A stretch of 64,000 nucleotides of DNA from Fragilaria crotonensis (lineage: Eukaryota; Bacillariophyta; Fragilariophyceae; Fragilariales; Fragilariaceae), in assembly GCA_022925895.1 (NCBI GenBank), contig JAKSYS010000266.1, positions 1 to 64,000 on the forward strand, written 5' to 3'. The notes under the pieces were generated by a model, which saw nothing but the letters and a program-made list of their open reading frames with translations, was not told the DNA's origin and made no database searches. Below are positions 48,513 to 59,499 of this stretch, piece by piece (the stretch's first letter is position 1; every line of letters begins with the position of its first letter). The position numbers and the translations under genes were made by a program.

Positions 48513-51500
48513 CAGCTGGTTTTCTGTTCTAAAATCCGGGCGCACGTCCCAGTATTAATTCTACGCTAGACCGATTTCACTGCCAATATGACGTCACGAG
48601 GGCGGGACTTTGTCGTGTTGGAAGCAAGGCTTCCACAATGAGATTTTCAAGCCGTCGTTTGCAACATTTCCATTCTAATCTATAGATTTACCTCCTGCAG
48701 TCACCTTCCTATGTAACTCAGTGAACCTACTGTTGGTGATAAATCTATAGATACAATGGTTGACAAAGGTAAATATGCTATTTTGACTGATGCCGTCATG
48801 CTACTTCGAACAGACATCACGTATGGTCCGAGATTGTCAAATTGCTGGCTTCCTGCATCAACTTGGGCTGAAGCTTTAGGGAGATTTGATGTCAATGCGT
48901 CCCTTGGCGTCATTGATGTAAGAAGGTTCAATACAGGGATGTCCAAGTCGGCTTCTTTCGGAGAATTGATGCACCGATTTGATGGATCAAACACAACAGG
49001 AGTGTTCAGAGTCACATACAAGAACACATTCTATTACTACTTCACAGAGAAATCAAGGCAGATACGGTACCCATGTCCACTTAACAGTGCATGGAACGAA
49101 AAAGTAATGGAAGCAGCCGCAAATGTGCTAGTCATTCCAAGCACAAGATCAAGACCCGCTCTCGACACAATGATAACTACACCTGTCAACACGGAGGCTA
49201 CAACGGGAGGAAGGATCGGAGACATTGTTGAGCAATCACCGAGCAAACGAGCAAGGATAGGAGATACTGGTGCGGCCGCTGTAATGATTGCTGCTGATGC
49301 TTCTAGCTCAAGTTACTGGCCATGTAGCCCAGAGGCATACCGAGTGTTCAAACCACCAAAGAAACATGGGACAACGAATTGCGAGGATGGGAATGATACT
49401 GATTTCGATTCTGAAACTCCAATGGAAGCACTTCAGAGAAGGATTGTACTGCTTCAAAGCGTTCATGAGGAAGAAAATAATTGGAGGAATGTTGTGCAAG
49501 GTAGAGATATCGACAACGTGTGTACCAAAGCTGAGATATGCGCTGTCAGGCAAAGGGCGACGTTTCTTTGTTATGCGTACCGATTGGCTCTTGCAAAAAT
49601 GAATGAATGGACGTGGCAAGACTGTTGCACTGAATCTTGTAAGGTATTGAACACTGTTGGTATGACGCAAGCAACCTTCTATAAAACCATCGCAAATTGG
49701 AACATTGTGTTCCGTAATTTTGAATGCTTCCCAAACCCAAACTTGTCTGTTCAGTGTGGAAACGACCTCTTCCTCGAGTTCTCGAAGTGTTTCCATGCGC
49801 AAAGGAGCAGATTGTTGCATTTGGCGTCGAGAACTTGTCACATCTTTCAATTGAAGCAGTCTATCAATTCGTTCATTCGTCTGTAATCCCAAGGCTGGCT
49901 GCGTTGTGGAAACGTGAATCGGTAGTAGACGAAGATACTGCAGAAACGTCAACATTGAGTACAAGTACTACAGCCATTAATCCTACTAGCAATCCTGTCG
50001 ATGTCGATCAAGATGAGGATGATATTGCGCTATTCCTTCGCGCACATAGACTTAAAAACATGAGCTTCACAACAGCATGGCGCTGGATGCGATTACTCGG
50101 ATTCAAGTATGATACGAGAAGGAAGAGCTTCTACGTCGATGGCCATGAACGTGAAGATGTTGTCGCACATCGAAATGCATTCTGCAAGAACTACCTTACC
50201 GTGCTTGAGCCACGTTGTCGGCGTTGGATTCAGCTTCCACTCAGTGAAGCTGCTACGATCAAGACCTTAGACACAGATTTCGGACATCATTACTATGATA
50301 TTATATCTGATGAGACTCGGGTTGAGTTTCACGTTGACTATTGGAAGAATTGCATATCAAGAATCAAAAGGGAGAAGAGGCAGCGCGAGATGTTGAAGCA
50401 AAAACAAGCATACGAGTGTCATCATCAGTCAGGCCCTTGATGATTATTGGTCAAGATGAGTCTGTCTTCGCGCAGTATCTACTGTCCTCCAAACAATGGG
50501 TTGGGCCAAAGGACAAGTGCCACTTCTGCCCAAGTCGGAGGGCGATGGGTATATGCTTTCTGCGTTCGTGTCACGCGAATTCGGCTTTGGCAGGCAGATG
50601 ACAGAGGATGAGTTACAAAGAGTGAATATGGCAAGGCAAACAGCAGCTCTCGGCGGTGGAAATTACCTCGATACAACAGCTGCGATGGAAATCTTGGGAA
50701 CAACGAGGAAGCCGATTTTGTTGGAATCCCCCTTCGTAAAATACTTGTTCATCGGAATCAATAATCAGGGTTATTGGAATTCATACCACATGAGTCTTCA
50801 GCTTGAGGATGTGGTTGATTGCCTACGAATCCTATATCCAAGCTTCGATTTTGTATTTTTGTTCGATCATTCTCAGGGACACGCTCGCAAACGTGATGGT
50901 GCACTCAGTGCGATCAACATGCAAAAGAACTTTGGAGGATCAAAACAGCAGATGAGAGACACAGTCATAATGTCACAAGAGGGTTATCTGGGCACACACT
51001 CACCAACCCTGGGCATCGGAGACACACAGTCAATGGTATTCAATACTGACGACTGTGGCCCATGGTATTTGACACCAGAGCAACGTGACTTACAACGTCA
51101 TGATCGAATAATGGGAAAAGAAGCAAGCCAATTGAAAACAAAGAAGACCCTTCTTGAAGAGCTCAACGAAAAGGGTGTGACGCTCCAACAAAAACGCGGG
51201 TACACTAAAGCCGAACTTCAGGAATTGGCAAGAAACAATTCAATCGAAACTCACAAAGAAGTCGACAAAATCCTATCTGGATGGGAAGGAAAATCTAAAG
51301 GCATGCTACAAGTTCTGTGGGAAAGAGGACTGATTGATCCAAGTGAGTTAGATAAATACACTGTCGACGGAAAGAAAGACACAATTTCAGGGAAGATTGA
51401 CTTACGGTATTCCCTACGCCATCTCATCGCAGAGTGTGCTGATTTCAAGGATGAGGAAACGGCACTTCAGTACCTTGGATCTCAGCTGGGCATCACGGTA

Positions 51501-52077
51501 CTTCTAACACCAAAGTTCCATGCCGAATTAGCAGGGAAGGCATTGAATTTTGCTGGGGTCACGCAAAGGCTTTCTACCGACGGGTTCCTGTATCTCAAAA
51601 GAGGGACGAGAGAATTTCAAACAACTTGTGAGAGATTCAACGTGTTCAATCAAGGAGTTGACCAAAGAAAGGATGGGAAAGTTTGCTTCGAGAGCACGCG
51701 CATATATTTGTACTTACCATCATCTTTTGAGAGTCAGCAGAGAATGAGGCAGCAAGGTCGTACCCACAACTTCATCGCCACAAGTATAACAGAAGATCAA
51801 GGACTTCTGTACTCCGAAATCCAACGCCTGATGAAATTGTTCAAGTCTCACAGGTGTGCATTGGACTTCGATCGTGGCTTCGTCAACAGTGCACTCAAAG
51901 AAGCAAAGACAAGAAACGAGGAGGACGAGGTGTGATCATCATGTCGACAGAGATGGATTTTTATGGTCGCAGGAGACAGCTGCTACTAAAACTTGATAAA
52001 GGATATGGAAATAATATGCGTGCATGGTACGAATTGTACACAACCTACGTTCGGACGCTTCAACGAAAAACCAGCTG
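48513..52077 (+). mobile_element. Tc1/mariner-IS630-type DNA transposon inside SIT2, TA target duplication
   Basis: Comparison with SIT1 defines the ends exactly: SIT1 has GAAGTAGTTG where SIT2 has GAAGTA, the element, then TAGTTG. The target duplication is the dinucleotide TA. The terminal inverted repeats are imperfect: the left end begins CAGCTGGTTTTCTGTT and the right end, read inward on the other strand, begins CAGCTGGTTTTTCGTT; after the shared 11 bp they match only in part. TA duplication plus a DDE transposase of the VDGHERxDVV type supports the Tc1/mariner superfamily. Transposase reads opposite to SIT2. Confidence 0.92.
48756..51935 (+). pseudogene. Transposase gene of the SIT2 insertion, multiple frameshifts
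   Basis: The first frame (48756-49886, ATG start) encodes an accessory N-terminal part including ALQRRIVLLQSVHEEENN and RATFLCYAYRLALAKMN, matching the same part of the element at 24-28 kb. Coding then switches frame near 49740, 50335 and 50500 and transiently between about 51540 and 51720. Motifs: MSFTTAWRWMRLLGFKYD and VDGHEREDVV (HTH region, about 50060-50160), first Asp IGQDESVF (about 50455), second Asp FLFDHSQGHARK (about 50865), and third acid EGIEFCWGHAK, present only in the out-of-frame stretch near 51545. The C terminus (LMKLFKSHRCALDFDRGFV) is again in frame. At least five lesions mean the copy cannot make transposase as it stands. Confidence 0.8.
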
Positions 52078-52786
52078 TAGTTGTTGATGTAGTCAAGCAT
52101 GCAGAGCGAAGCGTTAACCTGGGAGTTGAGTTGTCCAACCATGCAGGTAAAGAGGATCATTGCCAGACCACTACCCAAGAAGATAGTGATGATCCATTCG
52201 GGAAGTCCCCAGAGTGCCGCACCCTTGGTGGGACCGCCAGCCATGTTGACAGCAAACACAGTCAAAACAACCAGGAATTGACGACCGAGAAGGTAGCGGT
52301 CAAGGTTGTCGCCAGTGAAGCAGAACTTGCAGATGGCGTGAGTTTTCTTGTGCGAGACCTTGTAGAGTTCTGGGTTGACCGGCGCGAGACCAACGAGAGA
52401 AGCTTGACCTCCTTCGACCATGGTGAGCCAAATGATAGCACCCCAAATGACAACAAAGGCGAGGATAGGACTGACTTCCGAAGAGATCTTGGTCTGGCCG
52501 GTGAAGATCAGGCCCATGACCATGGCAATCGAGAAGATGAGAAGTCCAATGGAGTAAATGCTCTTGAACAAGGTGACATTGTCAGAAATATCTGGAAGGG
52601 GGGTTTCGATTGCCATTTTTGGTTAGTAGATTCTGCTCTGCAATGGAAGACACCAGGTCGAAATTGTGAGACGAGAATTTGGTGTGGTGGTCCCTCGCAA
52701 AAAGGTGAACATTTGGCTATCATACGGCAAAAGAAAACGTGACGTCGCTTGCAAGCAACGGCAGAAGATGTATTCGATGTTGTTTG

Positions 52787-52890
52787 CATGTGTGAATTGC
52801 TTCCTGGGATTGGAATTTTGATTCGATCATACAGATATATGAAAAGATATTGCTCACGTTTGTGGGACTGGATCCTTTCCTAAAATGCGT
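52787..52890. promoter_or_regulatory. Paired upstream module A/B, SIT2 proximal copy
   Basis: Module A (GCATGTGTGAATTGCTT, then CCTGGGATTGGAA) begins 171 bp upstream of the SIT2 ATG, module B (TTTGTGGGACTGGATC, then CTTTCCTAAAATGCG) follows, 58 bp between TGGGA cores, the same spacing as in SIT1. The DNA between module and gene is diverged from SIT1. Confidence 0.5.
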
Positions 52891-55196
52891 TGCCACCTTG
52901 AGTTTAAGCTTGCTTGTATGTGTCCATTGTTTACTCTGGAACATCTGGTTGACCTTGGTTTTTATTCTGAGATAAAGATAGCTAAAAGTCAGTGTACCTT
53001 GCCTTGGTGGGATTAACCTTGCGCCAACGGCTCTGGGTACAGATGGTAATTGAATTCGGTGATATCGCTTGTGACCAACTGCGGATCAAAAATGTCGTCA
53101 CAAAACCAAGTTACATAATGTTTTTTGTTCGATATTGTTTTCATGTGTGAGTTGTTTAATGGGATTGAATCTATATACTTTTAACTTACATATTATAATT
53201 TTCGACGTGGAATGTGCGTTTTGTGGGACTGGCTCTTTTCCATAATGGACGGGTGACGAGTTCCAATTTTGAGTTTCTGCTGGTCAGTGATACTATGATG
53301 ATGTAGTCTATGCTCTAGACATGCCCAGTATTATTCCGAATCATCGTTTTCCTTTCATCTCGTGTCCGATGTTGCTTTATAGATGACACACGTTGATGTA
53401 TCATACTATCATACACATATATGTTTGGGACGAAATCTTTAGATGTGTGTGTTAAAAAAAACTGAGCCACCAAAGAACTTGCTGTTGGGTTGTCTGAGCA
53501 ATACTCACACTTGCCGACGAACCTTGGCACAGACGACGTCAGACTTCAAACACCTCAGACTATCAGACTGTAACGTGAGACGATAGTGCGATGATCTGTC
53601 CGTCACCCGTGGGTGCTAGTCTAGCCTCACATCACACAACAACCAGCCTGAGCCCATGTTACCCGTCCCGTCATGTTACAAGACTTGATACTTGATCACA
53701 CGCATCCTGTAACATCCTAACTCGGTTGACTCTCACATTAGAAGGAAGATCTCTTTCCCTTCATGCTTAAATCGCTTTCTCGCTGAATACTTTCCCTTCA
53801 TGGTGGGACCATGGATCCTCAGCCAATTCCAATAAAACGTGTCGGTTGAATGAGGTGGATGCTGACCTCTTGTGGTACTGCGAGTCTCGGACTCTTTGGT
53901 TCCAGAAGATTTTAAGCGCAATGGAACCTCTTGTTTCCCTCAAAATGTTCAGGTGTACATCCTGTTTTCGGGTAGCTTTATCTGTGTCACTGCACAGCTT
54001 CATTTCGTATTGACCAGAGCAGAATTCCCATCGTTTGCCAGCCAGCGTTTTTGTTCTCAGTTGCGACCCCTTCATTCTTGAATAATGATGTTCCTCACAT
54101 TGACGATTTGTCACCACCCAAGAAGATTCTTCTGATCGGTCACTATTCACGCGTCATTCGAATAAAGAAACTGAGGTATTAATGGCGACGTTGACTTCTG
54201 GGTGCTGCATCGAACCAACTCCATACGTCGTGAAGCAATATATACGACGTAGTACCAGCTATGCCTCAAAAGGAAAGGAGCCCATGGTGTGTCGTGCAAT
54301 ACAAAAAGCCATCTAATGCCGATAGGAACTCTCCTCTCTACTTGACTCAGTTGGGAGGTCTTGACATTTGAGAATATGATTGCGGTCGTCAATGTCGGTG
54401 CATGTTTGGGCAAAACAATGGTCCGGTGAACGCTGTAAATTTTTGTCAGCAAAAGGTCATTGTCGTGAACCCGTGTCCCACAGATAGTGGACGCACTTTG
54501 GCAACATTCGACCATGCCGAACCGTGTGCATCCCGATGAACGCTCTCTGACATTTTCCTTCGTCCAACCATTTTCGAGAGATTATGTCATGAATGTAAAT
54601 GATGGGGGACCGCTAGAGTTGCAGACCGAGTAAAGTGCAGAGACATGTTGAGCTGATAAGGTTCCATTTTGAAGCATGAGATCAGCTCAAATATCAGTGG
54701 GCGTCGGTCGTCTATGTTGCCTCGCTGTAATCTCGATGCCATGCTAACTGCGTCAACGTTCAGTTACGCGAGCGAGGTGAGGTTGTCATGCGCCGTGTAC
54801 ATGCTTATTGTTGTCCTGCTGTAACGCTTTGAATATCCTGGAAGTGCGGTCGTCTCAATGGCTCTTCAACGTATTTCAAAGTATGTCCGTTCATGTCTTG
54901 ACGAGGAAATACGTGTTGACTATCTTTCGACTGTTCGTAGCAGATGTTGCTCTTCAGGTCCGACGTGGCCAACAATTCGCATGCAAACCCAGATTAACTC
55001 ATTATGGCTGACGATATCCCCTGGCATCATTCTTGTGGGCGCTATATCAGGAAAAGATCAGCAACTATAGTACAAATATAATGTCAATGTCTCGTTATAT
55101 ATGGTAGATTAGAACATAAAATCTGAGGAAGGCGGCAACATCAGTTCATTGCCGGAGACAGCTGTTGTTCCAGTTCATCGATCACGTCATTCGTCT
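52891..55196. other. Long gene-free region with a second A/B module (53141-53247)
   Basis: A second pair, TCATGTGTGAGTTGTTTAAT with GGGATTGAA and GTTTTGTGGGACTGGCTC with TTTTCCATAATGG, lies about 525 bp upstream of the SIT2 start (64 bp between cores). Beyond it, 53250-55190 shows only short open frames on both strands with no motif; one minus-strand frame of 127 codons (54150-53767) is polar but unrecognised. The last part is the downstream flank of the SLC13 gene. Confidence 0.4.
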
Positions 55197-58100
55197 TCAA
55201 GCGTCAAATTCTTGGTGCTCAAGAGGCTTTTCTTCGGTCGTTTTGACAACATTTCCATTAATCTTGCTGAAACCATTGCCTTCATTCTTAAGAACACGTG
55301 TTTCTTCATTCTGTCCTGCCTCGTAACCTGGTTTCTTGTCCTTCTTAAAAATCGCATTTATAATCGCACCGTTGCTCAAGCGAATTGCAGAAACCACCAC
55401 GAAAAGGATTCCAGTAATAACCCAACTGACATACCACGTGTCACCGGTTGATACAATCGCAGTACCACTGATGAAAAGAATAAGCTGAAGAGGTCCACCA
55501 AACCTCAAAAAGTCAGCGTTCTTGTAGCCACCAGGAGCGCATACCATTAAGTTTGTCTGGTATCCAAAAGAGGTCATGTAATCGCTGGATGCGAGCATGA
55601 CTGTGATGGCCATTCTGAGACGATTTACACCAGTTTGATCCACAGCGTCCATAGCAATAGGATACATGAGTGCGGCGGCAGCGTTGTTGGTCAGAATACT
55701 GCTTAAAAGAGACGTTCCCAAGAAAATGGCTCCGTAGACTCCAGCGTCTACCAAACGAGTTGAGAAAAGAAGAGTTAGGAAACGAACACGACATGGTATA
55801 CTGGCGACTTCCAAAGATAAAGAACTCACCTCCAATATTCATCGAAGTGCCCACTCTCACGAAAAAGGTTGCCAAACCAGCTGCAACGCCTGAATTCACC
55901 ATCGCCGTACCAATTCCAAATGCAGAAGCCACAACGATGTAGAGATCCCATTGAAGACAGTCCCTGGCTTCCTGTTGGGTCACAATACCCAAGAGGACCA
56001 TACAGACACCGACAATAGCCGCAGTGATGAGTAGTTCCCTGATCTCAAGCCCGGCAACGACCAAACTTGTGATAATCAGCACAACGCTAAGAAGGAAGAA
56101 ACGGGGACGAGGCGGGGATGAGTTTTCGACCTCAGTCACGAGGGCAAACGTTTCATAGTTTCCTCTGTGCTGATTGACAAACATCGGCCCGGCCTGAATG
56201 AGCAGAGCATCGCCAGTTTGAAGCTTGACTTTGCCTGGATGCTCGTGGACACGATCGCCACTTCGCTGAATAGCAATGATAGCACCGCCGTATCGAGTAC
56301 GGAATTGTGACTCAGCTACGGTCTTACCAACCAAAGGCGATCCCTTGGCGACCACAGCTTGCACCAATCGACGATCCTGCAACACTGGAGTAGACTTCTC
56401 GATCTCCTCGCTTTCGTAGAAGACAAGCCCATGGACCGTTTGGAGGTCGGCAACAGATTCTCCACTTCCAGAAAACCAAAAGACATCACCAACACGCAAA
56501 GGCTCGTCAACCGTTAAGGCTTCAAAGCGAGATTCGCCGAGTTTTGGATTTCCCACAGGTCGATCAATACTGACAAGAACAGCTCCAGGCAACGAGTTGT
56601 ATCCCAATTGCTGCAGGGACTTATTCTCGAGGGGGGAGTTTGGTGGGACTACGAATGCAGTCAAGAAATCCCCTTTACTCACAGAATCTGAGCCGCCGTC
56701 AAAATGCCTGTCGTCCTTAAATTCAACCTGAAGGTCCTTCCAAACTGAAACGAGTCCCTGATCTTGTTCAAGGTCCGGATCTTCATTCCCATTGCGCGAA
56801 TCTGAGGTTCCCAAAGCTTTTCCAAACAGGGAAGACTTCGATCCTTTCTCAAGTTTGTCATAAAAGTCAGCTGGTGGTGAAATCAGCAAAGGAGAGCCTT
56901 CGAGTACTTGCAGTATCAACAGGTCGCCTACCTCAAGCGGTGCGTGCAATGTTACATTTTTCTCGTTCTTCTGCAGAGCAAGAACTGAAGCCTTGAATGT
57001 CTCGCGAAACGTGATGCCGAGGGGTTTCTTTCCAATGAGACTCGATGACTTCGGAACGTAAGCCCGAACAACCCGAGACCCGACCTGCTTTTTCAATGCG
57101 GGTAGTTCTGAATCACGAGACACGTAGCTCAAAGCAGACCACACCTCACCATACTCAGGAAGAGTAGAACCGAGGGACTCGGTGCGCCAAACAGAGATAG
57201 ACCTATCGTCAAACACCGCTGCCTCTGAATGACGAACCTTGAGACCCAATTCAAAGAGAGCGGAGGAAATCTCCATAAGCAGTCCAGGACGGTCGATACA
57301 ATCAACCCCAGCAATCAAAGCACCATCACTATGATTAACATCCTGAGTTACCACAACTCGCGCTGGTCTTGGTCCGGTGGCAACAGGACTACGACCATCG
57401 ATTTGATCTGAAAAACTGTTGACAATTTGAAGAAGCTTAGAGTCATTTGCGGATACAACTGACTCAAGTGTCGTTCCAATTTCATCGGGTGCTTCAGCTT
57501 CTGTCAGAGGGTCACCAGGTGTGATGATTTCAAGAGCATGCTTCTCGCAGAACTCGCTGAATCCGCTGACGGATCCAGCGAAATACAGCTCGTCGCCCGC
57601 GGAGACCACAAAGTCTTTGCTCACAGCATAAACCATGTTTCCTGTTGCAGCGCGTCGAACGTTGACAAGGTAAATTCCTCCAGAGTTACCTAAACCGGAT
57701 CTCCTCACTGTTCTACCAGCAGCAGGTGACCAGGGTGTCGCTCTAGCCCCGAGTAAGATTGTATCGCCTTCCGTGTTGACAGCCTTTCGTCCGAATGGCA
57801 GCAAGAATGGACTGAGGGCCATGATGTACGACAATCCAATAAGCAAGTTAGGAATGCCATAAAGCGCGATATCAAAAATGCCCATGTTGCCTTCAGGTGT
57901 GCCTGGGTAATCATCTGCTAAAAGGCCCGAAACCACAAGATTCGTTGACGTCCCCACAAGCGAACAAGTTCCTCCCAAAATCGTAGCGTATGATAGTGGG
58001 ATCAAGAGCTGCTGACGTGGCAATCCTGTGTTCTTGGCCCAACGAAGAGTGAGGGGAATCATGACGGCTACAATGGGCGTGTTGTTGAGAAACGTTGATA

Positions 58101-58482
58101 TGATTCCAATCGGAACCATCAATCGTAACTGTGCGCCAGCAATGGTTTTGGGCTTTCCCAATATCATGCCCATGTAGTAGTCAAGGGCCCCAGTGCGACT
58201 GATTCCTTCGGCAACAATAAACAAAACCATGACCGTCAAAATACCCGTGTTGGAAAATCCAGCAAGGGCTTCCTTGAGCGTGACAATCTCGGTAACCATG
58301 AATAAAATCAACGTAGTCGCCATGACCCAGTCAACTCCAATCCTGTCGGTACTGATGATAGCCAACATGATGACAATAGAGACCGACACAACCACGGTCT
58401 GCCACACAGGAGCCTTGGTCGCCATTCGGCGGACAACCTCCTCAAAAAAAGTCGTGCTCGACATCTCAGACGCTTCGACCAT
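55197..58482 (-). CDS. SLC13-type anion permease with RCK_C domains and an ACT-like domain
   Basis: Two exons (58482-55830 and 55747-55197) joined across an 82-bp GTGAGT..GTAG intron give 1067 residues. The N-terminal half-permease (about 25-235) has the SLC13/DASS signature FLNNTPIVAVMIP and the GTCSLVGTSTNLVV loop. The C-terminal half (about 800-1010) has LTNNAAAALMYP and SFGYQTNLMV. Between them lies a cytosolic region of over 500 residues with four RCK_C/TrkA-C-like repeats (about 255-325, 463-525, 605-680 and 705-770; each has a G/P-SPL-GK pattern and a GD-L-F/I-Q/A strand) and a segment at about 370-435 (GVDCIDRPGLLMEISSALFE) that reads as an ACT domain. The architecture resembles algal and cyanobacterial SLT/SAC1-like Na+/sulfate transporters; sulfate or a dicarboxylate is the likely substrate. 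RCK_C domains usually sense small ligands. The ACT-like insertion is unusual. The final 60 residues are a charged tail. Confidence 0.85.
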
Positions 58483-59234
58483 AACTATACCAGTGGTAGT
58501 AGTAAATGAAAGGTACTCGGAGAGCCTGGGGTAGTGAACCTTCGGAACTACAGCGAATTCGCCAAGTGAATTCTAACACCCGAGAGAACTTTTTATGCAC
58601 GAAGGGATTAGTTTTGAACTAATCTCATTTAAGTTGGCGCTTCGCGGAACCTTCTGTACGATCGCAGCACTTATGTACCACTTACCTACCTAGAGGCTAC
58701 GCTCCAGTATATTCTCTATATGCGTCAACGAGGAGGGTGGCCGTTTGGAATTGCATATAGGGATGGGGATGCGGCATTCCGAGTTCTCCAGTACACGGTC
58801 TTGTAGGGGATCTCTGTATTCTGAAGTACGTGAACATCATACCAGGTACAAGTAGACCTATGTCATACTCACACTGTCTTCTCTGGACACTCGACCAGTA
58901 TCACATACTCCGAGTACTCATTAGTAAGTGGTAATCATACAGTAGAATCTCTTGTAAAATTGTACGTAGAGTGCACGTCATGGTGCACGTCTGAATTTTT
59001 TCGTAAAACCTGGTACTAGTTCCATTGCTGCGGCACATGAAACATTTTTTGTATGTGTAAAGTGTCATAATCCTTCATGTGTTAATTGTTTTCTTTTTTG
59101 AATCAATATTTAGGCTCGATCGGATCGATTAGAGGACATGACGACATGACACATGCCACCAAATCTTATACTACTACTGTATTGTGTTTTGACATGTACA
59201 CAGCATTGGCATCTTTCTTGCATGTACTATGTAC
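58483..59234. other. Upstream region of the SLC13 gene; no other gene
   Basis: Probable promoter of the minus-strand SLC13 gene. It contains GTACTCGGAG and GTACTC-type strings and a weak A-module-like string near 59077 (TTCATGTGTTAATTGTTTTC). No coding sequence recognised. Confidence 0.4.
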
Positions 59235-59400
59235 CAGAGTCCTGCACTGGGTACCCATACCCAGTACCCACCCAGTACCCACCCATACCCATGGATAATG
59301 GGTGGGTATGGGCACGCCCAACCAGTGGGTGGGTGGGTATGGGTGGTCCAAACTCCACTGCGCAAATCGTGGGTGGGTAATGGGTGGTCTAACCTGCCCA
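59235..59400. repeat. G-rich GGGTGGGTAT/GGGTAATGGG repeats with inverted C-rich copy
   Basis: A C-rich half (ACCCATACCCAGTACCCACC) meets a G-rich half (AATGGGTGGGTATGGGC, then GGTGGGTGGGTATGGG) around CCATGG, forming a large imperfect inverted repeat. The same G-rich string recurs on both sides of the TIR element at 62.6 and 63.9 kb. The G runs could fold into G-quadruplexes. Confidence 0.8.
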
Positions 59401-59499
59401 CACGAATCGACCATTGCACTCCATTTCTCCAAGTATCCTGTATCCTGTAGCTAGTAGCCATAGGGCACTCCAGTACCATTTCCTAGTGTGGTGCAAGGC

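Larger units (their letters stand above)
47487..52616 (-). pseudogene. SIT2: Silicon transporter SIT2, split by a transposon at codon 180
   Basis: The 5' part (52616-52080, 179 codons and the start of codon 180) and the 3' part (48512-47487) together would encode a SIT of about 521 residues, 14 longer than SIT1 at the C terminus (ending SDGTRDGNVETLA). Between them sits a 3565-bp element flanked by TA on both sides, inside a Tyr codon just after the CMLD motif. Reading into the element adds about 45 foreign residues before a stop, so only the first few membrane segments could be made from this frame. Apart from the insertion the frame is undamaged, and protein differences from SIT1 are few (for example S94A, F239I and I355V). 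The insertion is therefore probably recent. An ATG-initiated C-terminal product from the 3' part is possible but lacks the first half-repeat. Confidence 0.93.

Noticed and set aside
49037-49246. Hydrophobic minus-strand frame opposite the transposase accessory region
   Set aside because: Antisense shadow; the plus strand here aligns in content with the sister element at 24-28 kb.
53767-54150. Minus-strand 127-codon frame as a gene
   Set aside because: Polar composition without motif, no intron logic to neighbouring frames, and no sign of coding bias; left as unassigned intergenic DNA.
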